A DNA stretch of 64,000 bases from Corynebacterium tuberculostearicum (GTDB lineage Bacteria; Actinomycetota; Actinomycetes; Mycobacteriales; Mycobacteriaceae), in NCBI RefSeq assembly GCF_016894265.1, contig NZ_CP069791.1:1488001-1552000 (forward strand), in the 5' to 3' direction. The first letter of the stretch is position 1. Every line of letters starts with the position of its first letter. The position numbers and the translations under genes were made by a program. The notes beneath the pieces are model-generated. The model worked only from the letters and a program-made list of their open reading frames with translations. It was not told the origin of the DNA and made no database searches. Positions 1 through 9,339 of this stretch are shown here, one piece after another.

Positions 1-3000
1 AGGCGTTGACGGATATCTCACGCATGAGGAGCGTAAGCGTGGTCGTTACCATGGCGGCATCTGCGGCGGCCTTGGTGGGATGGACCTTGAGTTCGACGCC
101 GTTCTTGGTAGCGACTAGGGCAGGGTAGGCGGTGACTTCGTGGCCGTCGACGGTGGTCTTGACCGTGTCATCGATCTTGCCAAGGGTATCGTCGGTCCAC
201 TCGCTGACGGCGGTGGATTCTGAAGTGCGCGAGACGCGAGATACGGAGGACTTGATGTGTCCGGCCTGACGCTGCACGAGCGCCGCGAGGTCGCGGTCGG
301 AGTCGACGATTTTGCCGCGCTTATCGATGGCCCCGTAGTTCATCCGCAGGTGGGCGGGTAGCTTGCTGGCCTGGAAGTCGGTGGCGTTGATTCCTTGGCC
401 GCCGAGTTCGCGGAGGACGTCGGCAAGCTGCTGGGTGATGGTGCCTTCATAAGGGATGAGGCGGTCGATGGCGCGCTCGGCAAATTCGGGCGCGGGGACG
501 ACAGTGCGGCGCAGGGCCTTGGGCAGGCTGCGGATGAGCTCGGTGACGAGCTCGAGACGTAGACCCGGAACGAGCCAATCAAAGCCTTCGGTATCCAAAC
601 CGGCGAGCATAGGAATGGGGACCATTACGGTGACGCCGTCGAGAGGATCGCCGGGCTCGAACTTGTAGGTCAGTTCGTAATCGATAGAGCCCTTGCGCCA
701 GTGGTCGGGGAAGGATTCCTCGGTGACCTCGTGGGAGTCATCGATGAGCTTAGCGGGATCGAAATCCAGCAGATCCGGGGTGCGGCGGCGCTCCTTTTTC
801 CACCACGAGTCAAAGTGGCGGCCGGTGGTTACCTTTGCCGGAATGCGCTGGTCATAGAAATCGAAGAGCGTGTCTTCGTCCACGATAAGGCCGCGGCGGC
901 GGGCCTTTTCTTCGTATTCAGCGGCGTCGTCAAGCGCTTGGGCGTTTGCCTTGAAGAAGGCGTGGTGGGTGTTCCAGTCGCCGGCGATAAGGGCATTGCG
1001 GATGAACATATCGCGGGCAGCGGTGGGATCAACGCGGTGGTAGGGCACGGTGCGGTCGGCCACGATGGGCACGCCGTAGAGCGTGGATTTTTGGTGCGCG
1101 ATGGCGGCGGCGCGCTTGCGAGACCAGGTGGGCTCGGAGTAGTTGTGCTTGAGCAGGTCCGCGCCGAGCTTTTCTACCCAGGCAGGATCGATGGCGGCGA
1201 CATCGCGCGCCCAGAGGCGGGAAGTTTCCACCAGCTCGGCAGCCATGAGGAACTCGGGAGGCTTTTTAGCCAGGGCAGAGCCGGGGAATACCAGGAAGCG
1301 GGTGTTGCGTGCGCCCTGGAACTCCTTGGAATTGCCGTCGCGGGCGCCGATATTGGATAGCAGGCCCGAAAGGAGGGACATGTGGATGTCATCGGAGCGG
1401 CGCTCTGTCCCTTCCTGGTAGGTCCAGCCCAGCTGCTTGGCGACGTCCTTGAGCTGGCGCACCAAGTCAAACCACTCGCGGATGCGTATGTAGTGGAGGA
1501 ATTCCTGCTTCATGCGCTTGCGGAACTTATTGCCGGATTGCTCGTTGCGGGTTTGCTTGATGTAATCCCACAGCTTGAGCATGGACAAGAAATCCGAGGT
1601 CTTGTCCTTGAAGCGGGCGTGGGCTTGGTCGGCCTGGGCTTGGAAGTCGAGGGGACGCTCGCGCACATCTTGGATGGTCATGGCGGCAACGATGACCATG
1701 ACATCATCGAGGCATCCGTTGGCATTGGCTTCAATGAGCATGCGAGCCATGCGCGGATCCAGTGGGATGCGGGCAAGATCGCGGCCGATGGTGGTGAGCG
1801 AGGGCTTGTCCTGCTTGTCGTGGAGGGCACCGAGCTCGTGCAGGAGGGTGAGACCATCGCGAATGGCCTTGTGCTCGGGCGGTTGGATGAAGGGGAATTG
1901 TTCGATATCACCGAGCTTGAGCGAAACCATTTGCAGGATGACACTCGCGAGGTTGGTGCGCAGGATTTCCGGGTCGGTGAACTCGGGACGGCTTTCAAAA
2001 TCCTGTTCGCTGTAGAGGCGGATGGCGATGCCGTCTGCAACGCGGCCGCAACGGCCGGAGCGCTGGTTGGCGGAGGCCTGCGAGATGGGCTCGATAGGCA
2101 ACCGCTGGACCTTGGTGCGCGTGGAATACCGCGAGATGCGGGCGGTGCCGGTATCGACGACATAGCGGATGCCGGGCACGGTAAGCGAGGTTTCGGCGAT
2201 ATTGGTGGCCAAGACGATGCGGCGGCCGCGGTGCTCGCTAAACACGCGGTGCTGTTCCTGGTTGGACAGGCGGCCAAAGAGGGGAGTGACCTCGACGTTT
2301 TTCCACTTCTTGCCTTCGATAGCCTCCATGGCATCGCGGATATCGCGCTCGCCAGGGAAGAAGCAGAGAATATCGCCGTCGCCTTCGCGCATGAGCTCTT
2401 CGATGGCCTCGGTCAAGCCGTCGAGCGGGTCTTGGTCCACGACTTTTCCGCCGGCCTCGAACTCGAGCGGCCGGTAGCGGATTTCTACGGGGTAGGTGCG
2501 CCCGGAGACCTCGATGATGGGGGCGGGGTTGCCGTCGGCGTCGGCAAAGTGGGCCGCAAAGCTTTCTGGGTCGATGGTTGCGGAGGTGATGATCACCTTG
2601 AGGTCTGGGCGCTTGGGCAATAGGCGCTTCAAGTAGCCCAAGAGGAAGTCGATATTGAGCGAGCGCTCGTGGGCCTCGTCGATAATGATGGTGTCGTACT
2701 TATTGAGGAAGCGGTCGCGCTGCATCTCGGCGAGAAGGATGCCGTCGGTCATCAGCTTGACGGCCGTGGTCTCAGAGACGCGGTCATCGAAGCGAATGGC
2801 GTAGCCGACGGACTCGCCGATTTTCTGGTCCAATTCCGCGGCGATGCGCTCTGCAACGGTGCGCGCTGCAATACGGCGCGGCTGGGTATGGCCGATGAAC
2901 CCGCGCCGGCCGCGGCCCAGCTCGAGGCAGATTTTCGGGATCTGGGTGGTCTTACCAGAACCGGTCTCACCAGCGATGATAACGACCTGATTGTCCCGAA

Positions 3001-3247
3001 TTGCCTCGGCGATATCGTCCTTGCGGGCGGTGACGGGGAGGGCGTCGGGGTAGGAGATGGTGGGAACGGCGGCGTCGGTAAGCGCGACGCGCTCGGCCGC
3101 GGCATGGATTTCAGCGCCGATTTCTTGCAGCGCTTTAGGGGCGCGAGCCTTCTTGAGACGGCGGCGGAAGGAGCGGGCCTCGGCCAAAGTGACATTTTCG
3201 AGTGCGGCGAAGAGCTCGTCGCGAGAAGGGGATTCGTTCTTAGTCAT
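1..3247 (-). CDS. hrpA: ATP-dependent RNA helicase HrpA (partial, C-terminus outside window)
   Basis: DEAH-box RNA helicase of the HrpA/DHX family, thought to act on RNA and stalled ribosomes in the cytoplasm. About 1082 residues are visible from ATG at 3247 (MTKNESPSRDEL). The Walker A GETGSGKTTQ lies near residue 95, followed by the DEAH box (IIDEAHERS), the SATID motif III and the QRSGRCGR motif VI. After these come the helicase-associated region and the long HrpA-specific DUF3418 C-terminal part. The family is about 1300 residues, so roughly 200 are missing at the window edge. The gene stands alone, divergent from the membrane-protein gene at 3354. Family call is firm; the physiological substrate is not shown by sequence. 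Confidence 0.95.
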   Translation of the reverse strand, partial: MTKNESPSRDELFAALENVTLAEARSFRRRLKKARAPKALQEIGAEIHAAAERVALTDAAVPTISYPDALPVTARKDDIAEAIRDNQVVIIAGETGSGKTTQIPKICLELGRGRRGFIGHTQPRRIAARTVAERIAAELDQKIGESVGYAIRFDDRVSETTAVKLMTDGILLAEMQRDRFLNKYDTIIIDEAHERSLNIDFLLGYLKRLLPKRPDLKVIITSATIDPESFAAHFADADGNPAPIIEVSGRTYPVEIRYRPLEFEAGGKVVDQDPLDGLTEAIEELMREGDGDILCFFPGERDIRDAMEAIEGKKWKNVEVTPLFGRLSNQEQHRVFSEHRGRRIVLATNIAETSLTVPGIRYVVDTGTARISRYSTRTKVQRLPIEPISQASANQRSGRCGRVADGIAIRLYSEQDFESRPEFTDPEILRTNLASVILQMVSLKLGDIEQFPFIQPPEHKAIRDGLTLLHELGALHDKQDKPSLTTIGRDLARIPLDPRMARMLIEANANGCLDDVMVIVAAMTIQDVRERPLDFQAQADQAHARFKDKTSDFLSMLKLWDYIKQTRNEQSGNKFRKRMKQEFLHYIRIREWFDLVRQLKDVAKQLGWTYQEGTERRSDDIHMSLLSGLLSNIGARDGNSKEFQGARNTRFLVFPGSALAKKPPEFLMAAELVETSRLWARDVAAIDPAWVEKLGADLLKHNYSEPTWSRKRAAAIAHQKSTLYGVPIVADRTVPYHRVDPTAARDMFIRNALIAGDWNTHHAFFKANAQALDDAAEYEEKARRRGLIVDEDTLFDFYDQRIPAKVTTGRHFDSWWKKERRRTPDLLDFDPAKLIDDSHEVTEESFPDHWRKGSIDYELTYKFEPGDPLDGVTVMVPIPMLAGLDTEGFDWLVPGLRLELVTELIRSLPKALRRTVVPAPEFAERAIDRLIPYEGTITQQLADVLRELGGQGINATDFQASKLPAHLRMNYGAIDKRGKIVDSDRDLAALVQRQAGHIKSSVSRVSRTSESTAVSEWTDDTLGKIDDTVKTTVDGHEVTAYPALVATKNGVELKVHPTKAAADAAMVTTTLTLLMREISVNA

Positions 3248-3353
3248 GACTAGGCAACGAGTTTACCCGTCCACCTGAAATGAGGAAAAAGTTGTTAAAG
3301 TGAAAATACTTATCCATTTTTCTATGTGCATTCCTGAAGGAGGAGCACCGCCT

Positions 3354-4262
3354 ATGACGAACCCGTATTCGGGTGGAAATGACGATTTTCCTCGCTATGA
3401 GCCGACCAACCATCCCGAGGATCGGCCGGACTACGGTCAGCTTCCATCGTATGGTGGCAGCCACGAGGGCAATGCCCAAGGCTACGCCGGCTACCAGGCG
3501 GGCGAGCCTCAGCACACCGGAAAGGTTTCGGCCATAGATGCCGTTTCTTGGGCTTTTCGGACTGTCTTTGGCAATTGGAAGCTGTGGATTCTAGGAGCAC
3601 TAGCGCTTTTTGTTCTAAGTATCGTTTTTGTAGCCATTGCTGGCGGCATTAATGCCGCGAGCTACTCCGGCTCGGGTGAGCCAACCGCGGGTTCTTGGGT
3701 TTCTCAGCTCATTTCGACTGTCCTAAGCCTTGTATTGTCGCTGGTAATTATGCGCCTAGCGCTTTTCCAGATCGATGACGCCCGCACCGGTTGGGGTTAC
3801 CTTTTTAAGAACGTGCGTTGGTGGCAGCCGCTGGTCATCATGCTTGTCATCGGGGCGGTGGCGAGCCTCATTGCATTCGCTGCAGTAGGTGGAACTGTCT
3901 ATGGGTTGCTTAACGACGCCGAGAATATGACGGAGGACGAAGCAGTTGCGGCAGTATTAAGCGTCATGGGCATCATCGGCGTGATTTCGCTGATTAGCTT
4001 CTTTATCCAACCATTCTTCTCGCTGATGCAATGGTTCGCGGCCGATGGCGATAGCGTTGGGGATGCCGTGAAGAAGGGCTTTCAGGCAGGTAAGAACAAC
4101 TACGGCCAAATGTTGCTACTGGCAATTTTGAACTTTTTCATCATCGTGGCTGGTTTCTTGCTTTTGGGCATCGGCCTCATCGTGGCGTATCCGGTTACTC
4201 TCTTGGCACAGGCGCATATGTTCCGCCAGTGCGCGGGCCGCAACACCTTCCCACAGGTCTAG
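3354..4262 (+). CDS. Polytopic membrane protein with Gly/Tyr-rich N-terminus
   Basis: Membrane protein of 302 residues, function unknown. The first 60 or so residues are hydrophilic and rich in Gly, Tyr, Pro and Asp (MTNPYSGGNDDFPRYEP). They are followed by about five or six hydrophobic segments, for example LWILGALALFVLSIVFVAIA and a C-terminal FFIIVAGFLLLGIGLIVAYP. I chose ATG 3354 because a strong AGGAGGAG ribosome site lies just upstream; the frame also stays open back to 3300. A DUF975-like membrane fold is possible but not certain. A perfect hairpin terminator follows at 4275-4309. Confidence 0.85.
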   Translation: MTNPYSGGNDDFPRYEPTNHPEDRPDYGQLPSYGGSHEGNAQGYAGYQAGEPQHTGKVSAIDAVSWAFRTVFGNWKLWILGALALFVLSIVFVAIAGGINAASYSGSGEPTAGSWVSQLISTVLSLVLSLVIMRLALFQIDDARTGWGYLFKNVRWWQPLVIMLVIGAVASLIAFAAVGGTVYGLLNDAENMTEDEAVAAVLSVMGIIGVISLISFFIQPFFSLMQWFAADGDSVGDAVKKGFQAGKNNYGQMLLLAILNFFIIVAGFLLLGIGLIVAYPVTLLAQAHMFRQCAGRNTFPQV

Positions 4263-4274
4263 CGCACCATAGTT

Positions 4275-4309
4275 AAAGGCCACCGCTCCAATTAGGGGCG
4301 GTGGCCTTT
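4275..4309. terminator. Bidirectional hairpin terminator
   Basis: A 12-bp perfect stem (aaaggccaccgc / gcggtggccttt) with an 11-nt loop, bounded by A and T runs on the two strands. It lies between the convergent membrane-protein gene and oxyR and can serve both. Confidence 0.85.
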
Positions 4310-4351
4310 GGCGTGCTTGGCGACGCCCCCGTGTGGGGCCGCCGGGTGAGA

Positions 4352-5296
4352 CTACTGCCGGGAGCGCTCAATCGCCTTGTTATAGGCGGAGGTGATGAGT
4401 GTGCCGAATTCGCGGAATTCCTCGGCGCGGGCGGCGGAGGAACGGAACACGAGGCCCACCTCGCGTTCGGCGGTGACATCGGAGGCAAAGTGGGCGATGG
4501 CGACGTCCTTGCCGTGGCATTCGGTGGCTAGGGCGGACTCGGGGACGAGGGTGCAGCCCAGTCCGCCCATGACCAGCTGCATGATGGTGGTCAGGGAGGA
4601 GGCGCGGGTGACGGAATTGGTGGCCTCGGCTGGGTTGATATTGGCATGGCGACAGAGGTCGACTACTTGGTCGCGCAAGCAGTGGCCGTCGTCAAGCAGC
4701 AGCAAATCCAGGTCCTTGAGTTCCGCAAGCTCGACATCCTCGCGGCCGGCGATGGGGTGATCCGGCGGGCAGACAATGGAGAATTTCTCCGTGTACAGAG
4801 GGCTATCGACCATGCCGGTGGCCTCGGATGGAAGGGCCATGATGGCAAGATCCAAGTTGCCATTGCGCAGGCGAGTGATGAGGTGCTGGGTTTGCTCCTC
4901 GACGAAGCGTGGCTCGAGGTCCGGGTAGGCCTCTGCAAGCATGGAGAGCAGATCGGGAAGGATGTAGGGGGCAATGGTGGGGATAACGCCGATGGTCAGT
5001 GGGCCGGCAAGGGTGCCGTTGGCGCCGCGGGCATGGGCGAGGAAGGTATCGGCGGCCTCAAGAGTGGCCTTGGCATAGGGGAGGAGGGTCTCACCGGCCG
5101 AGGTGACGATGACCTTGCGGGTAGAGCGCTCGATGAGCTGCAAACCCAAGCCCTGTTCGAGAGCAACGAGGCCCTGGGAGAGGGAGGGCTGGGAAATTTC
5201 GAGTTTGGCGGCTGCGGTACCAAAGTGCTTGTTTTCCGCCACGGTGACAAAGGTACGCAGCTGAGCAAGTGTAGGGCGATACTCTTTATTATGCAT
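4352..5296 (-). CDS. oxyR: LysR-type peroxide-sensing regulator OxyR
   Basis: Hydrogen-peroxide-responsive LysR-type regulator, 314 residues from the ATG at 5296 (MHNKEYRPTLAQLRTF). An ATG three codons upstream (5305) is an alternative start. The N-terminal winged HTH includes the recognition stretch ISQPSLSQGL. The effector domain keeps the two redox cysteines, C206 (GHCLRD) and C215 (DLCRHA), nine residues apart as in E. coli OxyR C199/C208. It is divergent from ahpC-ahpD, and the shared 160-bp region carries the ahpC promoter. OxyR is expected to control ahpCD and possibly itself. In corynebacteria it often represses until oxidised. Confidence 0.94.
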   Translation of the reverse strand: MHNKEYRPTLAQLRTFVTVAENKHFGTAAAKLEISQPSLSQGLVALEQGLGLQLIERSTRKVIVTSAGETLLPYAKATLEAADTFLAHARGANGTLAGPLTIGVIPTIAPYILPDLLSMLAEAYPDLEPRFVEEQTQHLITRLRNGNLDLAIMALPSEATGMVDSPLYTEKFSIVCPPDHPIAGREDVELAELKDLDLLLLDDGHCLRDQVVDLCRHANINPAEATNSVTRASSLTTIMQLVMGGLGCTLVPESALATECHGKDVAIAHFASDVTAEREVGLVFRSSAARAEEFREFGTLITSAYNKAIERSRQ

Positions 5297-5299
5297 GCC

Positions 5300-5360
5300 T
5301 ATCACTCTAACACTTACCTATAGGATTTGCTATTGACGCGAGCGGAAAAGATGGTATAAC
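5300..5360 (+). promoter_or_regulatory. ahpC promoter and probable OxyR binding region
   Basis: TTGACG (5333-5338) and TATAAC (5355-5360) with a 16-nt spacer form a good housekeeping-type promoter for ahpC. Just upstream, ctat/ctata elements recur at roughly helical spacing (5299-5334), as in LysR/OxyR sites. This leaves OxyR overlapping the -35 box and the oxyR start. The box calls are read directly; the OxyR site is inferred. Confidence 0.7.
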
Positions 5361-5456
5361 TGATCGTGTTGGGCCGGACACGGTCCGGCCCCGCTGCTTG
5401 TACACAAAGCGGCAGGAAACTTAGAGGAAAAGCCTTTGCTAAAGGAGTTGAAGACT

Positions 5457-6050
5457 ATGCCTATTTTGACCGTCGGCGAAAAGTTCCCAGAGTTCAACCT
5501 CACCGCCCTGACCGGTGGCGACCTGCACGATGTCAACGCTAACCAGCCGGAGGACTACTTCGAGCAGGTATCCCTGGACAAGTACGAGGGCAAGTGGAAG
5601 GTCGTCTTCTTCTACCCGAAGGACTTCACCTTCGTTTGCCCGACTGAGATCGCTGCCTTTGGCAAGCTGGACGAGGAATTCCAGGACCGCGATACCCAGA
5701 TCCTCGGTGGCTCCACCGATAACGAGTTCGCTCACTTCAACTGGCGCGCAACCCACCCGGATCTGAAGGAAGTTCCTTTCCCGATGTTCTCCGACGTGCG
5801 CCACGACCTCATTCGTGCGCTGGGCGTAGAAAACGCCGATGGCGTTGCTGACCGCGCCACCTTCATCATCGACCCGGATGGCGTTATCCAGTTCGTATCC
5901 GTCACCCCGGATGCTGTCGGCCGTAACGTAGACGAGGTTCTGCGCGTGCTCGACGCCCTGCAGTCCGAAGAGGTCTGCGCTTGCAACTGGGAGAAGAACG
6001 ACCCAACCAAGAACATCAACAAGATGGACGTCGTTCAGTCCGCACTCTAA
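5457..6050 (+). CDS. ahpC: Alkyl hydroperoxide reductase AhpC (peroxiredoxin)
   Basis: Two-Cys peroxiredoxin that reduces organic peroxides, H2O2 and peroxynitrite in the cytoplasm; 197 residues. The peroxidatic cysteine is C61 in FTFVCPTEI. C174 and C176 in EEVCACNW include the resolving cysteine, as in the AhpC/AhpD subfamily of actinobacteria. ATG 5457 is preceded by AAAGGAG at 5441-5447; the frame opens at 5436 without a better site. It is the first gene of ahpC-ahpD, divergent from oxyR. AhpD, encoded 97 bp downstream, is its reducing partner in mycobacteria. Confidence 0.96.
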   Translation: MPILTVGEKFPEFNLTALTGGDLHDVNANQPEDYFEQVSLDKYEGKWKVVFFYPKDFTFVCPTEIAAFGKLDEEFQDRDTQILGGSTDNEFAHFNWRATHPDLKEVPFPMFSDVRHDLIRALGVENADGVADRATFIIDPDGVIQFVSVTPDAVGRNVDEVLRVLDALQSEEVCACNWEKNDPTKNINKMDVVQSAL

Positions 6051-6071
6051 ATCTCACTGAGATGCAGGTTT

Positions 6072-6092
6072 ACCCCGCTTTCGTGGCGGGGT
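6072..6092 (+). terminator. Hairpin between ahpC and ahpD (attenuator or partial terminator)
   Basis: Seven-bp stem accccgc/gcggggt with a 7-nt loop, followed by ttccttttaaa. It lies 22 nt after the ahpC stop and 56 nt before ahpD. It may lower ahpD expression relative to ahpC rather than end transcription fully. Confidence 0.65.
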
Positions 6093-6147
6093 TTCCTTTT
6101 AAATCCAGCACAGCAAATTCCTATCAAAACCTCAAAGGAGAAAAGCT

Positions 6148-6672
6148 ATGTCTATTGATAATCTGAAGTCTTCCCTGCCGGAGTACGCCAAGGACCAGAA
6201 GCTCAACCTGGGCACCCTGACCCGTTCCAAGGACCTGGACGAGGAGCAGCTCTGGGGCTGCCTGCTGGCATCGGCCGCCGCAACCCGCAATGACACCGTG
6301 CTGTCTGAGATTGCGGAGGAAGCAAAGGAGCACCTGTCTGAGGAAGCTATCGAGGCAGCCTACGGCGCAGCCACCGTGATGGCTATGAACAATGTTGCCT
6401 ACCGCGCCAAGGGCTGGTTGGGCGATGACTACGCACAGGTGAAGTTCGGCCTGCGCATGAACATCATCTCCAAGCCAGGCGTAGACAAGGCCAACTTCGA
6501 GCTGTGGAATACCGCAGTCTCCGCCATCAATGGCTGCGAGCACTGCCTGGGTGCCCACGCTCACGAGCTCAACGAGGCTGGCCTGAGCAAGGAGCAGGTC
6601 TGGGAGGCCGTCAAGGTTGCGGCCGTTGTCCAGGCTGTGGCACAGGCTGTCCAGATCGAGGCCGCACGCTAA
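6148..6672 (+). CDS. ahpD: Alkylhydroperoxidase AhpD
   Basis: AhpD carboxymuconolactone-decarboxylase-family thiol protein of 174 residues. In mycobacteria it carries electrons from dihydrolipoamide (Lpd/SucB) to AhpC and has weak peroxidase activity. The active CxxC is C130-E-H-C133, followed by the conserved His137 ([13 protein letters not shown]). AAAGGAG lies 8 nt upstream of ATG 6148. It is second in the ahpCD operon next to oxyR, so peroxide induction is expected. Confidence 0.95.
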   Translation: MSIDNLKSSLPEYAKDQKLNLGTLTRSKDLDEEQLWGCLLASAAATRNDTVLSEIAEEAKEHLSEEAIEAAYGAATVMAMNNVAYRAKGWLGDDYAQVKFGLRMNIISKPGVDKANFELWNTAVSAINGCEHCLGAHAHELNEAGLSKEQVWEAVKVAAVVQAVAQAVQIEAAR

Positions 6673-6687
6673 AATAGCCGGCCTTTA

Positions 6688-6744
6688 GCCGCCCTCGCGC
6701 TTGCCGACGCCCTCCTTATTCCGGGGCGCGGCAACCAGGGCGGC
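6688..6744. terminator. Long hairpin between convergent ahpD and helicase
   Basis: Nested inverted repeats. The outer arms are gccgccct/agggcggc, then ttgccg/cggcaa, then an inner cgccc/gggcg, closed by ccttattcc. A T-rich tract follows on the plus strand. It lies between convergent genes and probably serves both. Confidence 0.7.
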
Positions 6745-6761
6745 TTTGTCGTTTTCGCTGG

Positions 6762-9314
6762 CTAGTACTCCACGCGCAGGTCCGACAGTCGGACTTCGCC
6801 GGCTTCATCGGAGGCATCGAGATCCACCGTAGCGACGAACTGGTAGGCGTGGTCGCCGACTGGGTCCTTAATGATCTGACGCACGGACCACAAACGCGAG
6901 TCAGTATCGCCCAGGCGGAAGTACTCGGGACCGCGGGCCTCGGGGCCGGAATCGATATCGTCATATTCATCGAAATAGTCATCCAAGATAGCGCCGAAGT
7001 CCGGTACCTCGTCTAGATAATCAAGTAGCTCCGCCAGGCGGTCTTCTTTTTCTAGCGCGAAAAGCTGCACCAGACGGAACATGTAATTGCGCACCATAAT
7101 GGTAAAGGCGCGGCGATTGGCCGTGAGCGCGGTGGGGTCCTCCACGCCAAAGGCCAGCTCGCGATCCACCGTGTCTTGGTCGATGGGGGAGTCTTCGCCG
7201 GCCATTTGCGCCCATTCGTCGACAAGCGAGGAATCTACCTGGCGGATTAGCTCACCTAGCCAGATAACGATGTCTTCGAGTTCTGGCGTGTTGTACTCGT
7301 CCGGAATGGACTGCTTGAGGGTGCGCCAGGCGTCGGTCAGGTAGCGCAAAATCACGCCCTCGGAGCGGGCCAAGCCGTACGTTGCGACCAAATCCGAGAA
7401 GGTCATCGCGTTCTCGAGCATGTCGCGCACCACGGACTTAGGCCGCAGCTCAAACTCCCTAACCCACGCATTGGTCTCAGCAAAAGTATCGTAGGCCTGC
7501 TCCAGTAGCTCCTCGAGCGGCTTCGGCCAGGTGATGTCTTCTACGATATTCATGCGGTCGGTGTAGTCCACCCCGTCCGCCTTTAGCGCGGCGATCTCTT
7601 CGCCGCGGCGCTGCTTCTGCTGGGCAATGAGCACCTGGCGCGGGTCATCTAGGATGGCCTCGAACACGGAAATGACGTCCAGGTTATAGGTCTCTGCCTC
7701 CGGATCCAGCAGCGAGAGCGCCGCCAGCGCGAATGGGCCCAGCGGTTGATTGAGCGCAAAGTCACGCGGCAGCTCTCGCACCAAATGGTAGGGGCGACCG
7801 TAGATATCCAATCCCTTGGTGGATTTTTGTACCACGCCAGAATCCACTAGCCCGCGGAAGAGATCAAGTGCCGTGAGGATGTCTTTATTCTGCTTGCTGC
7901 GATTATCGTGGTTGTCTCGCAGCAGGTGGCGCATGTGGTCATAGCCATTGCCGTGGCGTGCCAAGACGTTGAGCAGCATGGAATTAGAAACGCGGAACTG
8001 AGAGGTAAGCTGTTCCGGTTCAGCCTCTGTAAGGCGCGCGAAGGTCTTCTCGGACCAGGACACTTCGCCTTCGCGGGCGGATTTCTTCTTCAGCTTCTTC
8101 AAGCGCTTGGGGTCGTCGCCGATGCGGCGGCGTTCCTTGGCATTTTCGATTTCGTGCTCGGGGGCCTCGACCACCACAGTGCCCTCGGTGTCATAGCCGG
8201 CTCGGCCGGCGCGGCCGGCAATCTGGTGGAATTCGCGCGATTTGAGGATGCGTTGGCGCTGGCCGTCGAACTTGGCAAGGCCAGTCATCAGCACGGTGCG
8301 GATGGGCACGTTAATGCCCACACCCAGGGTATCGGTGCCGCAAATGACCTTAAGCAGGCCCTTTTGCGCCAGGCGCTCTACTAAACGGCGGTATTTGGGC
8401 AGCATTCCCGCGTGGTGGATGCCGATGCCCTTGCGCAAGAGCTTGGACAGATCTTTGCCAAAGGCAGTGGTGAAGCGGAACCCACCTATTTCTTGAGCAA
8501 TCGCTTCCTTTTCTTCCTTGGTAATGATCCCCGAAAGTGAGGTGAGCGCCTGGGCGCGCTCGGCCGCTTCACGCTGCGAGAAGTGCACCACGTAGATGGG
8601 TGCCTTCTTATCGGCCAAGAGCTCCTCGATGGTCTCGTGCACCGCGCTAAAGACATAGGAGAAATCCAGCGGGACAGGCCGCGTGGTGCCGGCGACGAGG
8701 TTGGTGGCGCGGCCAGTGCGGCGGGTGAGATCATCTTCTAGCCACTGAGTATCGCCCAAAGTGGCGGACATGAGCAGGAACTGCGCCTTGGACAACTCCA
8801 GCAGCGGCACCTGCCAGGCCCAACCGCGATCCGGCTCGGAGTAGTAGTGGAACTCGTCCATCACTACTTGGTCGATATTGGCCTCGGCGCTATCGCGCAG
8901 CGCAATATTGGCCACAATCTCGGCGGTGGCGGCGATGATGGGGGCATTGCCATTAACGGTGGCGTCGCCAGTCATCATGCCCACATTTTCGGCGCCGAAG
9001 ATATCGCACAGGGCAAAGAACTTCTCGCTCACAAGGGCCTTAATCGGCGCAGTATAGAAGCTGCGCTGGCCACGAGCTAGGGCGATGAAGTGTGCAGCAT
9101 TAGCCACCATGGACTTTCCCGAGCCTGTAGGGGTAGCGAGGATAACATTATCGCCGGCCAAAATACCGAGCGAGGCTTCTTCTTGCGCTGGGTACAAATT
9201 GATACCCCGGCCGGTGGTCCACGAGGTAAAGGTATCCCAAATTGCCTCGTCTACGAGGGACTCGGGTACTTCCGTTAAATCTGGCAGCAGCTGAGATAAG
9301 TTCACCCCCACCAC
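6762..9314 (-). CDS. DEAD/DEAH-box helicase with DUF3516 C-terminal domain
   Basis: Superfamily 2 (Ski2-like) helicase of 850 residues. The N-terminal motor shows Walker A TPTGSGKS near residue 63, motif II as DEFH (VVMDEFHYYSEPD), motif III SATLG and motif VI QIAGRAGRAG. The C-terminal half matches the actinobacterial DUF3516 region. The frame starts with two GTG codons at 9314 and 9311. A third GTG at 9305 sits better behind AAGGTGG and may be the true start. The PAC2 gene lies 25 bp upstream in the same orientation, so the two may be co-transcribed. Role unproven; RNA or DNA repair is plausible from family. Confidence 0.9.
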   Translation of the reverse strand: MVGVNLSQLLPDLTEVPESLVDEAIWDTFTSWTTGRGINLYPAQEEASLGILAGDNVILATPTGSGKSMVANAAHFIALARGQRSFYTAPIKALVSEKFFALCDIFGAENVGMMTGDATVNGNAPIIAATAEIVANIALRDSAEANIDQVVMDEFHYYSEPDRGWAWQVPLLELSKAQFLLMSATLGDTQWLEDDLTRRTGRATNLVAGTTRPVPLDFSYVFSAVHETIEELLADKKAPIYVVHFSQREAAERAQALTSLSGIITKEEKEAIAQEIGGFRFTTAFGKDLSKLLRKGIGIHHAGMLPKYRRLVERLAQKGLLKVICGTDTLGVGINVPIRTVLMTGLAKFDGQRQRILKSREFHQIAGRAGRAGYDTEGTVVVEAPEHEIENAKERRRIGDDPKRLKKLKKKSAREGEVSWSEKTFARLTEAEPEQLTSQFRVSNSMLLNVLARHGNGYDHMRHLLRDNHDNRSKQNKDILTALDLFRGLVDSGVVQKSTKGLDIYGRPYHLVRELPRDFALNQPLGPFALAALSLLDPEAETYNLDVISVFEAILDDPRQVLIAQQKQRRGEEIAALKADGVDYTDRMNIVEDITWPKPLEELLEQAYDTFAETNAWVREFELRPKSVVRDMLENAMTFSDLVATYGLARSEGVILRYLTDAWRTLKQSIPDEYNTPELEDIVIWLGELIRQVDSSLVDEWAQMAGEDSPIDQDTVDRELAFGVEDPTALTANRRAFTIMVRNYMFRLVQLFALEKEDRLAELLDYLDEVPDFGAILDDYFDEYDDIDSGPEARGPEYFRLGDTDSRLWSVRQIIKDPVGDHAYQFVATVDLDASDEAGEVRLSDLRVEY

Positions 9315-9339
9315 CTTAGCGGCGATGGGGGCGGGTTAG

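Noticed and set aside
1382..2623. Long plus-strand frame of about 413 codons
   Set aside because: It is antisense to hrpA, lacks any recognisable domain and owes its length to the high GC content. The minus-strand HrpA frame carries all family motifs.
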